Shown here one piece after another: positions 16,909 through 27,191 of a stretch of 33,407 nt of DNA (position 1 is the stretch's first letter; every line of letters begins with the position of its first letter). The translations under genes were made by a program, and so were the position numbers. This DNA comes from an uncultured beta proteobacterium. Its GTDB lineage: Bacteria > Pseudomonadota > Gammaproteobacteria > Burkholderiales > Burkholderiaceae_C. The stretch is taken from positions 1 to 33,407 of the forward strand of contig CAIVXG010000174.1 of the NCBI GenBank assembly GCA_903909815.1. The letters are read 5' to 3'. The notes beneath the pieces are model-generated. The model had not been told where the DNA came from and did not search any database. It saw nothing but the letters and a program-made list of their open reading frames with translations.

Positions 16909-17763
16909 GTGACGCGTAACACGGCCAGGTCAGCGGGAACCATCGCCGTCTGGTTGGTTCGCGTCGCAATCTGCGGATGGGCCGCGTGTTGTTTTTTGCA
17001 AACGGCGCAGGCAGCAACACCCCAAAGCAACCAGATCGATGAGCTGACGTGGACCGAAGTGCGGGATCGGGTCGCGGCTGGCGCCACCACGATGCTGATC
17101 CCGATCGGTGGCACCGAGCAAAACGGCCCCCACATGGTGCTGGGAAAACACAATGTGCGCGTGCGCATTCTGGCCGATGCGATCGCGCACAAGCTGGGCA
17201 GCGCGCTGGTGGCCCCGGTCGTGGCGTACGCTCCCGAAGGCAGCATTCATCCGCCCGCAGCGCACATGCGCTTTACCGGAACGATCTCTATCCCCGAGGC
17301 CACGTTTGAAGCGCTGCTTGAAGCTGCGGCGCGCAGCTTCAAGCAGCACGGCTTTCGCGACGTGGTGTTTCTGGGTGACCACGGGGGCTACCAAAAGAGC
17401 GAACAGCGCGTGGCCGCCAAACTTAACAAGGAATGGGCCAAGGACAAGGCCTGTCGTGTGCATGCGCTGCTGGATTACTACCAGGTGACGCAGACGGCCT
17501 TCGTGGCCACGCTGCGCAGCGCAGGCTACAGCGACTACGAGATCGGAACCCATGCCGGCTTGGCGGACACGTCGCTGGCGCTTGCTGTGGACAGGTCGCT
17601 GGTGCGCAGCGACGCCCTTGCGGCCACTGCCAAGGAGTCCAGGCGCGACGGTGTGTATGGTGATCCACACCGTGCCACGGCAGAATTGGGGCAACTTGGC
17701 ATACAGCAGATCGTGCAGACATCGGTCGCCGCGATCCGGGCGCTGAGGCTTGAATCGCGCTGA
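16909..17763 (+). CDS. Exported creatininase-family protein with altered metal-site signature
   Basis: A 284-residue protein with a signal peptide (hydrophobic 11-34, TAQA-A cleavage) and a creatininase/mycofactocin MftE-type domain. LIPIGGTEQNGPHMVLGKHN (residues 63-82) corresponds to the family signature with EQHGPH and a later Asp; here the first His is Asn72 and the Asp position is His81. Glu70, His75 and His158 (GDHGG) remain. Family members are usually cytoplasmic amidohydrolases; this one should be periplasmic. The GTG at 16909 is the only start after an in-frame TGA at 16894-16896. The ATG at 16881 is in another frame. The YncE-like gene follows after 40 bases, probably in the same transcript. 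The reaction is unknown. Confidence 0.8.
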   Translation: MTRNTARSAGTIAVWLVRVAICGWAACCFLQTAQAATPQSNQIDELTWTEVRDRVAAGATTMLIPIGGTEQNGPHMVLGKHNVRVRILADAIAHKLGSALVAPVVAYAPEGSIHPPAAHMRFTGTISIPEATFEALLEAAARSFKQHGFRDVVFLGDHGGYQKSEQRVAAKLNKEWAKDKACRVHALLDYYQVTQTAFVATLRSAGYSDYEIGTHAGLADTSLALAVDRSLVRSDALAATAKESRRDGVYGDPHRATAELGQLGIQQIVQTSVAAIRALRLESR

Positions 17764-17803
17764 CTTTCACAGCAAAACTTTTTCTATTGAATTTGAAAAC
17801 CGC

Positions 17804-19054
17804 ATGAATCGAAATTCCACCTTCTCTCTGGCCTTGCTGGCGGCGCTGTGCGCTGCCTTGACGACTTCCGGCATTGCCGCCAGCGCGACCGACCCGAGCG
17901 CAAGCGCTCAAGTCTCGACCGTGGCCGGCATGCCTGCGGTGATCGATGCACGCAACCTCTACAGCGAGACCGCTGTCGCTCACATGAGCGCAGCGGTGCG
18001 CGGCCAGCTCGAGCGCGTGTATGTGCCCAATCTGCGTTCCAACGACGTCTATGTGATCGACCCGGCGACGCTGAAGTTGGTGGATCACTTCAAGGTCGGT
18101 GCGGCGCCCCAGCACATCGTTCCGTCCTGGGACCTGAAGACACTTTGGGTGGCGAACAACGCCGAACGCCGAACGGACGGCAGCCTGACGCCGGTGGATC
18201 CGCGCACCGGCAAGCCCGGTGCGGCGATAGCGGTGGACGATCCATACAACATGTATTTCACACCCGACGGCAAGTCGGCGATCGTGGTGGCCGAGGCCAA
18301 GAAGCGCCTGGACTTTCGCGACCCGCAAAGCATGAAGCTGCAGTATTCGATTGACACACCTCAATGTGGCGGCATCAATCACGCCGACTTCTCCATCGAC
18401 GGCCGCTACGCGCTTTTTACCTGCGAATTCAACGGCTCCTTGGCCAAGATTGACTTGGTGAATCACAGCGTCGTGGGCTACCTGAAGCTGACGATGCCCG
18501 ATACCCGATTCAAGGAAACCGGCAAGGCCTTCGATCCCGCCAACACCGAGATCTGCAGTTCCAAGAAGGGAATGCCGCAGGACATCCGAATCTCGCCCGA
18601 CGGCAAGCGCTTCTATGTGGCCGACATGGAAGCCGACGGCGTGCACGTGGTCGACGGCGACGCCATGAAGGAGATCGGATTCATCGCCACCGGTCTGGCG
18701 GCGCACGGCCTGTATCCGAGCCGCGACGGCAAGAGTCTGTATGTGGCGAATCGCGGCACGCACAAGATTCACGGCAAGCGTCGTGGAGGTGGGGGCGTGA
18801 CGGTGATCGACTTCGCCACCGGCAAGGTCACGGCGCAGTGGCTCATCCCGGGCGGCGGCAGCCCGGACATGGGCAACGTCAGCGCCGACGGCAAATGGCT
18901 GTGGCTCTCGGGGCGCTTCGACGACGTGGTGTACCGGATCGACACCGCAACGGGCGCGGTGGTGCAGATCAAGGTGGGCAGGGAGCCGCACGGCCTGACG
19001 GTGTGGCCGCAGCCGGGACGCTATTCGCTGGGGCACACCGGCAACCTGCGCTGA
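17804..19054 (+). CDS. Exported YncE-like beta-propeller protein
   Basis: A 416-residue secreted protein. The N-terminal signal (residues 6-25, ending around AASA) is followed by a seven-bladed-propeller repeat pattern of the YVTN/YncE kind: RVYVPNLRSNDVYVIDPAT, then KTLWVANNAE, PYNMYFTPDGKSAIVVAEA, HADFSIDGRYALFTCEF, DIRISPDGKRFYVADM, SRDGKSLYVANRG, and VSADGKWLWLSGRFDDVVYRID. Such proteins bind ligands or partner proteins, and some occur with PQQ-linked periplasmic oxidation; no heme CxxCH motif is present. The ATG at 17804 is preferred because it directly precedes the signal peptide; the frame upstream only continues by chance. Its end lies 12 bases from the convergent exporter gene. Confidence 0.85.
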   Translation: MNRNSTFSLALLAALCAALTTSGIAASATDPSASAQVSTVAGMPAVIDARNLYSETAVAHMSAAVRGQLERVYVPNLRSNDVYVIDPATLKLVDHFKVGAAPQHIVPSWDLKTLWVANNAERRTDGSLTPVDPRTGKPGAAIAVDDPYNMYFTPDGKSAIVVAEAKKRLDFRDPQSMKLQYSIDTPQCGGINHADFSIDGRYALFTCEFNGSLAKIDLVNHSVVGYLKLTMPDTRFKETGKAFDPANTEICSSKKGMPQDIRISPDGKRFYVADMEADGVHVVDGDAMKEIGFIATGLAAHGLYPSRDGKSLYVANRGTHKIHGKRRGGGGVTVIDFATGKVTAQWLIPGGGSPDMGNVSADGKWLWLSGRFDDVVYRIDTATGAVVQIKVGREPHGLTVWPQPGRYSLGHTGNLR

Positions 19055-19066
19055 AGTCGGCACAAG

Positions 19067-20539
19067 TCATGAGGGCCTGAGCTGCGCCCGCGGCGCGTCA
19101 CGCAGCCGCCACGCCGCGATCAACGCCAGCGCGCACAGCGTGGCCAGCATCAGAAAAACCTCATTGAAGGCGGCCAGACGCTCGGGGCTGCTGGCGCTGC
19201 GCGTGAGCACGTCGCCATGCGCGGCCAGACGCCATTCGAGAACGATGCCGCACAGGCTCACGCCGATCGATCCGCCCAGCATGCGCACGAAATTGATGGC
19301 GCTTGACCCCTGTGAAATCTGGTGCTTGTGCAGCTTGCGCAGTGCCCCGAGATTGAGTGAGGGCAGGATGAAACCCAGCCCCAGCCGACCCAGGATGGCC
19401 CAGGCCACCAACACCCAGATCGCCGTGCCCAGACCCACCGTCAGCATCAGCGCAAACGACAGCGCCAGCAGCGACAGACCGATGCTCACCAGCAGGTAGG
19501 TGGGTTGGCGGTCTGCCAGTCGACCCACCAGCGCAATCGTCACCGCCAGCACCAGGCCGGCCGGCAACAGGATGCTGCCGACATAGGACGGCGACATGCC
19601 CAGCGCCAGATGCATGTAGACCGGCAGCAGATAGGTGGAGCCGAACAGCGCCGTGCCGTAAATGAAGGCGACGATGCTGCCCATGGCGAACTGTCGGTGC
19701 TCGAACAGCGCCAGGTTCATCAGTGGCTCGCGCCCCGTGCGCGACATGCGGCGCTGCCACAGCACGAACAGCGCCAGCGCCAGCGCGGCGCCAGTTGCCA
19801 GCACCGCGGCCTGAGTCTGCGCTCCCGCATGCAGCGCAACCATGCCGTTGAGCAGGCACAGCGTGCCCGCACCACCCAGCAGCAGGCCACGCCAGTCAAG
19901 CGTTGCCCCCTGACGATTGGCTACGACCCCGCCCGGCGCCGTGCCCGGCACGTAGCGGTAGGCCAGCCAAAGCGACGCCAGGCAGAAAGGCACGACCATG
20001 AAAAAAATCGAGCGCCAGCCAAACAAATCCACCAGCACGCCGCCCACGCTGGGCCCGATGGCCGGTGCCAGCACCACGCCCATGCCGAAGATGCCGCTGG
20101 CGCGGCCCTGCTCGTGCGGCTCGAAGGCGCGCATGATGATGATCACCGGGATCGGCTGCACCACGCCGGCCGCCAGCCCCTCGGCGACGCGCGCACCCAG
20201 CAGCAGGGCAAAGCTGTTGGAGAAGCCCCCGACGATGCCTCCGGCCAGCAGCAGCAGCATGGTACCCACATAGGTGCGCCGGTAGCCGTAGCGCGCCAGC
20301 AGCCAGGGCGTGGTAAGCATGGACACCGTCATCGCCACCATGAAGCCCGAGCTGACCCACTGGGCTCGCCCCTGGCCCAGCGTGAAGTGCAGGCTCATAT
20401 CGGGGATGGCCACGTTCACGATGGTTGAGGACATGATCGACGCCATGGTGCCGACCATCACCGACAGCAACAGCAGCCAGCGGTAACGCACGCCGTAGCG
20501 CGCGCGCAGTGCTTCGAGGGAAGATGAGTGGGTCAACAC
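19067..20539 (-). CDS. MFS exporter, DHA2 (EmrB/QacA) family
   Basis: A 490-residue inner-membrane transporter with about 14 predicted helices, probably a proton-driven multidrug exporter. Helix 1 has IMSSTIVNVAIPDMS (family motif D1). Helix 2-3 has WVSSGFMVAMTVSM and LLARYGYRRTYVG (motif A variant lacking the usual GDxxG). RVAEGLAAGVVQPIP matches motif B and GMGVVLAPAIGPSVGG motif C (antiporter motif). No EmrA-like adaptor gene is adjacent. The start is a GTG at 20539, and no strong Shine-Dalgarno is visible. It is not closely similar to the exporter at 2647-4029, which suggests the two were acquired separately. It converges with the beta-propeller gene. Confidence 0.9.
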   Translation of the reverse strand: MLTHSSSLEALRARYGVRYRWLLLLSVMVGTMASIMSSTIVNVAIPDMSLHFTLGQGRAQWVSSGFMVAMTVSMLTTPWLLARYGYRRTYVGTMLLLLAGGIVGGFSNSFALLLGARVAEGLAAGVVQPIPVIIIMRAFEPHEQGRASGIFGMGVVLAPAIGPSVGGVLVDLFGWRSIFFMVVPFCLASLWLAYRYVPGTAPGGVVANRQGATLDWRGLLLGGAGTLCLLNGMVALHAGAQTQAAVLATGAALALALFVLWQRRMSRTGREPLMNLALFEHRQFAMGSIVAFIYGTALFGSTYLLPVYMHLALGMSPSYVGSILLPAGLVLAVTIALVGRLADRQPTYLLVSIGLSLLALSFALMLTVGLGTAIWVLVAWAILGRLGLGFILPSLNLGALRKLHKHQISQGSSAINFVRMLGGSIGVSLCGIVLEWRLAAHGDVLTRSASSPERLAAFNEVFLMLATLCALALIAAWRLRDAPRAQLRPS

Positions 20540-20651
20540 AGATTTGGGACCGAAATAGGCTTGAGTCTAGACGTTTCGCCAGGTCCCGGGGACTTCAGCT
20601 TGGCGGCGGTTTGGTGCCCGCGCATAGGCGCCTGGACACGACGCCGGATTG

Positions 20652-20718
20652 ACTGTTCGCAAATCGCAAATCCCTCCTGCGCCCCCGCCAGCAAAATTGG
20701 CGGCGTGGCAGGAACAGT
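20652..20718 (-). terminator. Nested stem structure downstream of gyrB
   Basis: Three nested arm pairs: ACTGTT (20652-20657)/AACAGT (20713-20718), CCTGC (20676-20680)/GCAGG (20708-20712), and CCGCCA (20685-20690)/TGGCGG (20698-20703). The core hairpin begins 17 bases after the gyrB stop on the minus strand. A side bulge contains the tandem TCGCAAATCGCAAAT. No U-run follows, so it is either a Rho-dependent end or a stability hairpin. The rest of the 20540-20719 spacer shows nothing else I can name. Confidence 0.45.
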
Positions 20719-20719
20719 T

Positions 20720-23363
<2,644 letters not shown>

Positions 23364-23393
23364 GCGGTCAGGACGCTCTGTGCGCCGCCCTGA

Positions 23394-24500
23394 CTAAATG
23401 CGCATCGGCATCACAACGTACTTGAAATGCGCGTTATCCGGAATGGTGAACAGCGCCGAACTGTTGCCGTCCGACAATTCCAGCCGCACCATTTCCTGGC
23501 TCATATTGGCCAGCGCGTCGATCAGGTAGGTTACGTTGAACCCGATCTCGATTTCAGGGCCGGCGTAGTCGATGTCGAGCTCGTCCACGGCTTCTTCCTG
23601 TTCGGCGTTGTTGGCGGCGACGCGCAGCGTGCCGGGTTCGATGTTCAGGCGCACGCCCTTGAACTTTTCGCTGGTCAGGATGGCAGTGCGCTGGAGTGAG
23701 GCCAGCAGCGGCGCGCGACCCAGGGTGATGTGATTGGTGTGGTTCTTGGGGATGACGCGGTTGTAATCCGGGAACTTGCCCTCCACCAGCTTGGTGACGA
23801 ACTCCATGTCGCCAAAACTGAATTTGGCCTGGTTGTTGGCAAAGCGCATTTCGATCGCGCCCTCGGCGTCGCTGAGCAGGCGCTGCAACTCCAGCACCGT
23901 CTTGCGCGGCAGGATCACCTCCTGCTTGGGCACTTCTACGTCCAGCGTGGCCGAAGCAAAGGCCAACCGATGGCCATCGGTGGAAACAATGCTCAGTTGC
24001 GTGCCCTCGGCCACAAACAAGATGCCATTGAGGTAGTAGCGAATGTCATGCACCGCCATGGCAAAGGAGACCTGACTCAGCAGGTCCTTGAGCGTCTTTT
24101 GCGGTACGCTGAAAGCCGGACCGAAAACAGCGGATTCCTGCACCAGCGGAAAGTCTTCTGCCGGCATGCTTTGCAGCGTAAATTTGCTTTTCCCGCCCTT
24201 GAGAATGAGCTTGGATTGAGCCGACTCCAGACTCACGACCTGATCGCTGGGCATGGTGCGCAGGATGTCGATGAGCTTGCGCGCGCCGATGGTGGTGGTG
24301 AAGTCACCGGCGTCGCCGTCCAGGGTCGCCGTCGTGCGAATCTGGATTTCAAGATCGCTGGTGGTGAGTTGCAAAACGCCGCCGCTTTTGCGGATCAGCA
24401 CGTTGGCAAGGATCGGCAAAGTGTGGCGCCGCTCCACAATGCCAGCGACGGATTGCAGCGCCGCCAGAACCTTCTCTTGTGTTGCCTTCAGTACGATCAT
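23394..24500 (-). CDS. dnaN: DNA polymerase III beta subunit (sliding clamp)
   Basis: Ring-shaped processivity clamp that tethers Pol III to DNA, 368 residues and so near the usual 366. Opening MIVLKATQEKVLAALQSVAGIVERRHTLPILANVL is the classic first domain, and IVSTDGHRLAFA and VEGKFPDYNRVIP are conserved second-domain segments. It ends in the family's typical YVVMPMRI. The start at 24500 is supported by GAAGAGG just upstream; the open frame back to 24581 has no clamp character. The 179-bp dnaA-dnaN gap contains no exact DnaA box that I can find. It is probably cotranscribed with dnaA. Confidence 0.98.
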   Translation of the reverse strand: MIVLKATQEKVLAALQSVAGIVERRHTLPILANVLIRKSGGVLQLTTSDLEIQIRTTATLDGDAGDFTTTIGARKLIDILRTMPSDQVVSLESAQSKLILKGGKSKFTLQSMPAEDFPLVQESAVFGPAFSVPQKTLKDLLSQVSFAMAVHDIRYYLNGILFVAEGTQLSIVSTDGHRLAFASATLDVEVPKQEVILPRKTVLELQRLLSDAEGAIEMRFANNQAKFSFGDMEFVTKLVEGKFPDYNRVIPKNHTNHITLGRAPLLASLQRTAILTSEKFKGVRLNIEPGTLRVAANNAEQEEAVDELDIDYAGPEIEIGFNVTYLIDALANMSQEMVRLELSDGNSSALFTIPDNAHFKYVVMPMRI

Positions 24501-24679
24501 GTCAACCTCTTCATTTAATTGTTTGAACAGCGTGGAAGGGCTGTTTGCGAACGGTAAATCTGTCATTTCCCGCGACGGCACCGAAAATCTTCAACTTGCC
24601 TTGCTGCCGCAGTAAACCCTCGATTTTCTCTTCTTTATGAACCAGCCCGCGCATTTTGCCCGATCCCTGTGCACTTTTC

Positions 24680-26092
24680 TCACCCTTTGAGGGTCTGCTC
24701 CAATACATGCAGTTGCTGGTTCAACTCGGTCATCTGCTGACGCTCGCCGCCGATCTTGCGCACCGCATGCAGTACGGTCGTGTGGTCGCGCCCGCCAAAC
24801 AGTTCGCCGATTTCCGGTAGGCTCTTTTGCGTCAGCTCCTTGGCCAGGTACATGGCAATCTGGCGCGGCCGCGCAATGCTGGCCGGTCGCCGTTTCGAAT
24901 ACATGTCGGCGACCTTGATCTTGTAGTAGTCGGCAACCGTCTTCTGGATGTTCTCCACGGAAATCTGCCGGTTCTGGATCGAGAGCAGGTCGCGCAGCGC
25001 TTCGCGTGCGAGGGCGATGGATATTTCCTTCTGGTTGAAGCGCGAATAGGCCAGGATCTTGCGCAGCGCGCCTTCGAGCTCGCGCACGTTGGAGCGCACG
25101 TTCTTGGCCACGAAGAAAGCCACTTCCTCGGGCATTTCAGAGCCTTCGGCGCGGGCCTTGTTGATCAGGATGGCGACGCGCAACTCGAGTTCAGGGGGCT
25201 CGATCGCCACGGTCAAACCCGAATCAAAGCGCGACACCAGGCGCTCGTGGATGTCGGGCAAGCCCTTGGGATAAGTGTCGCTGGTCATGACAATGTGCGA
25301 CTTTTTTGCCAACAGGGCTTCAAAGGCATTGAAGAACTCTTCCTGCGTGCGGTCCTTGTTGGCAAAGAACTGCACATCGTCGATCAGCAGCAGATCGAGC
25401 GAGTGATAGCGCTCCTTGAACTCGTCAAAAGTCTTGCGCTGGTAAGCTTTAACCACATCCGATACAAACTGCTCAGCATGGATGTAGAGAACTTTGGCGT
25501 TCGGGCGTTCGGCCAGCAAGCGATTGCCCACCGCATGCACCAAATGGGTCTTGCCCAAGCCCACGCCGCCGTAGATGAACAGCGGGTTGTAAAGCTGCCC
25601 CGGTGAACTCGCCACGTGCATGGCGGCGGCGCGCGCCATGCGGTTGGCGCTACCTTCGACCAGCGTATCGAAGGTGAGCGCAGAATTGAGTCGATTCTTG
25701 AACCCGTTTTGCCCATTCTCTTCTGCTGACGCGATCACCTCGGGCGTCACAAACGGCCCGGAGATATTTTGAAAATTTGTAGAATTTACGGAAGCATCTC
25801 TAGGAGTGATCGCTAACTCCACCTGGATGGACTGGCCGTATAATTTTTCCAGCATGGCCGCAATATGGCTGGCGTACTGAGCTCGAATCCAGTCCAGTTT
25901 AAAGCGGTTGCCGACAAATAAAGTGATCTTGGAAAGGTCCTCGGACACGTTGGCAACCAGGGGTTTGATCCAGGTATTGAACTGCTGCTCTGGAAGTTCC
26001 TGCGCCAATTGTTCGACGCAGGAAAGCCAAAGCGACTGTCCGGCACTGGGGTTGGCATGAAGGTTTGCGCTCAGACGGGGTCCTTGACTCAT
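24680..26092 (-). CDS. dnaA: Chromosomal replication initiator DnaA
   Basis: AAA+ initiator of 470 residues that binds DnaA boxes and melts the origin. Domain I ([25 protein letters not shown], about residues 21-45) binds helicase and partners. A variable linker spans roughly 95-135. Walker A is GGVGLGKT (175-182) and Walker B LLLIDDVQ (Asp238/239). The sensor region includes [11 protein letters not shown]. Domain IV ends with the DNA-binding signature [15 protein letters not shown]. It is transcribed away from rpmH, with the DnaA-box cluster directly upstream, so autoregulation is likely. Length and all motifs are normal. Confidence 0.99.
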   Translation of the reverse strand: MSQGPRLSANLHANPSAGQSLWLSCVEQLAQELPEQQFNTWIKPLVANVSEDLSKITLFVGNRFKLDWIRAQYASHIAAMLEKLYGQSIQVELAITPRDASVNSTNFQNISGPFVTPEVIASAEENGQNGFKNRLNSALTFDTLVEGSANRMARAAAMHVASSPGQLYNPLFIYGGVGLGKTHLVHAVGNRLLAERPNAKVLYIHAEQFVSDVVKAYQRKTFDEFKERYHSLDLLLIDDVQFFANKDRTQEEFFNAFEALLAKKSHIVMTSDTYPKGLPDIHERLVSRFDSGLTVAIEPPELELRVAILINKARAEGSEMPEEVAFFVAKNVRSNVRELEGALRKILAYSRFNQKEISIALAREALRDLLSIQNRQISVENIQKTVADYYKIKVADMYSKRRPASIARPRQIAMYLAKELTQKSLPEIGELFGGRDHTTVLHAVRKIGGERQQMTELNQQLHVLEQTLKG

Positions 26093-26104
26093 TGGGGGTG
26101 ACGG

Positions 26105-26170
26105 TCTCTGTGGATACTTTTCATATTTTTTACTGCAGATTGTAATTTATCCAGAATTTATCCACATGCC
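26105..26170. other. Putative oriC / DnaA-box cluster
   Basis: The dnaA-rpmH spacer (26093-26332) contains an exact DnaA box TTATCCACA at 26158-26166, a one-mismatch box TTATCCAGA at 26147-26155, and an opposed one-mismatch box (TGTGGATAC at 26109-26117, reading GTATCCACA on the minus strand). The DNA between them, about 26112-26160, is strongly AT-rich against a GC-rich background, suiting an unwinding element. Flanking genes diverge here. Whether it is the whole origin or only the dnaA control region cannot be decided from sequence; other origin parts could lie outside the spacer. Confidence 0.7.
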
Positions 26171-26220
26171 AGGTCGGGCGCGTTGCGCAACCCCGCGAGG
26201 AGGTAAAAAAACGCGCGCTC

Positions 26221-26248
26221 TTGCCAGAGTCTGAAAATTTGCGATAAT
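26221..26248 (+). promoter_or_regulatory. Sigma-70 promoter for rpmH-rnpA operon
   Basis: TTGCCA (26221-26226) and GATAAT (26243-26248) are 16 bases apart, close to consensus, and about 85 bases ahead of rpmH. No other strong candidate is seen in this spacer on the plus strand. Confidence 0.65.
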
Positions 26249-26332
26249 CGCTGGTTTCCCTGATTCGGTTCAGGGTGATTCGATCTTTGGTCGCCACACT
26301 CGGCTGGCCCTGAACCCCCTTAGGAATTCGTC

Positions 26333-26467
26333 ATGAAACGCACTTACCAACCATCCAAAATCCGCCGCGCCCGTACCCACGGCTTCCTCGTTCGCATGAA
26401 GACTCGCGGCGGCCGCGCCGTCATCAATGCGCGTCGTGCCAAGGGTCGCAAGCGCCTCGCCGTCTAA
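26333..26467 (+). CDS. rpmH: 50S ribosomal protein L34
   Basis: A 44-residue highly basic protein of the large ribosomal subunit, beginning [18 protein letters not shown] and ending [11 protein letters not shown], the normal length and sequence for L34. AGGA at 26322-26325 serves as ribosome-binding site. It is first in the plus-strand rpmH-rnpA-yidD-yidC-mnmE series, with rnpA following after fewer than 40 bases. Confidence 0.99.
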   Translation: MKRTYQPSKIRRARTHGFLVRMKTRGGRAVINARRAKGRKRLAV

Positions 26468-26505
26468 GACGGGCGAGTTGGCTGGTGCTTGGCGCTGGTG
26501 TGTCC

Positions 26506-26922
26506 GTGCAGCGGCTAAAAACACGGGAACAGTTTCAGGCTGTCATGGCCGGAGGCATTGTTTCGCGCACTCTTCACTTTGCTTTGCATCGGCGTAGCCT
26601 GGATTTGCTCGACTCCGCAAGCGAAGCGGCTGCGCTGCAACTCACACCCGGAGTCTGGATGGGTGCCCTGATTCCCAAGCGCTGGGCCAAGCGCGCCGTT
26701 ACCCGCAACGCCATCAAACGCCAGATCTATGCAGTGAGCGCAGGTCTGCGCCTGCCAGAGGCGGCGCACGTGGTGCGCTTGCGCGCGGGATTCGACCGAA
26801 AGCAGTTCGTCAGCGCCACTTCGGATGCGCTCAAGGCAGCCGCGTGCGGCGAATTGCAGCAACTGTTTGAGCGTGCCTCGCCCTTTCGGCCAAGTCCCGT
26901 GGTTGCGGGGTCCGCAGCATGA
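26506..26922 (+). CDS. rnpA: Ribonuclease P protein component
   Basis: Small basic protein that assists RNase P RNA in trimming pre-tRNA 5' leaders; 138 residues from the chosen start. The family start RLKTREQFQAVMAG, the PKRWAKRAVTRNAIKRQIY segment (containing the RNxxKR RNA-binding motif) and RAGFDRK are all visible. No ATG is available. In-frame GTG codons occur at 26485, 26500 and 26506; the last gives VQRLKTR..., the usual family N-terminus, but the ribosome-binding site does not decide it. The stop overlaps the yidD start (ATGA at 26919-26922). Confidence 0.95.
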   Translation: MQRLKTREQFQAVMAGGIVSRTLHFALHRRSLDLLDSASEAAALQLTPGVWMGALIPKRWAKRAVTRNAIKRQIYAVSAGLRLPEAAHVVRLRAGFDRKQFVSATSDALKAAACGELQQLFERASPFRPSPVVAGSAA

Positions 26923-27191
26923 TGCAGGCAACGCTGATGGCTATGGTCAAGGCCTACCGGCTGCTCTTGAGCCCCTGGCTTGGATCCGCCTGCCGTTTTG
27001 AGCCGACTTGTTCGGTGTATTCTCTGCAGGCACTGGAGCGGCACGGGGCCGCGGCCGGCAGTTACCTCACGTTGGCTCGCCTGGCGCGCTGCCATCCCTG
27101 GTGTGCGGGCGGGTCCGACCCGGTCCCGACAGAAAAATTCCGGCTGTTCACGCGGCTGATCCCTCTTTCCTCTCATAAGAAGTCTTCATGA
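26919..27191 (+). CDS. yidD: Membrane protein insertion efficiency factor YidD
   Basis: A 90-residue inner-membrane-associated protein that aids YidC-dependent insertion. Typical features are an amphipathic N-terminal helix (MVKAYRLLLSPWLGSACRFEPTCSVYS), the cysteines in CRFEPTC, and the HPWCAGGSDPVP motif. Both ends overlap neighbours by ATGA (rnpA at 26919 and yidC at 27188), so translation is coupled along the operon. Confidence 0.97.
   Translation: MMQATLMAMVKAYRLLLSPWLGSACRFEPTCSVYSLQALERHGAAAGSYLTLARLARCHPWCAGGSDPVPTEKFRLFTRLIPLSSHKKSS

Noticed and set aside
17423-19063. 546-residue minus-strand open frame
   Set aside because: It is antisense to the creatininase and beta-propeller genes, has low-complexity His/Arg/Gly-rich composition, and is a GC-codon shadow.
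24501-24679. Second DnaA-box cluster between dnaA and dnaN
   Set aside because: Only weak matches such as TGTGCACTT were found, with two or more mismatches, so no origin function is claimed there.
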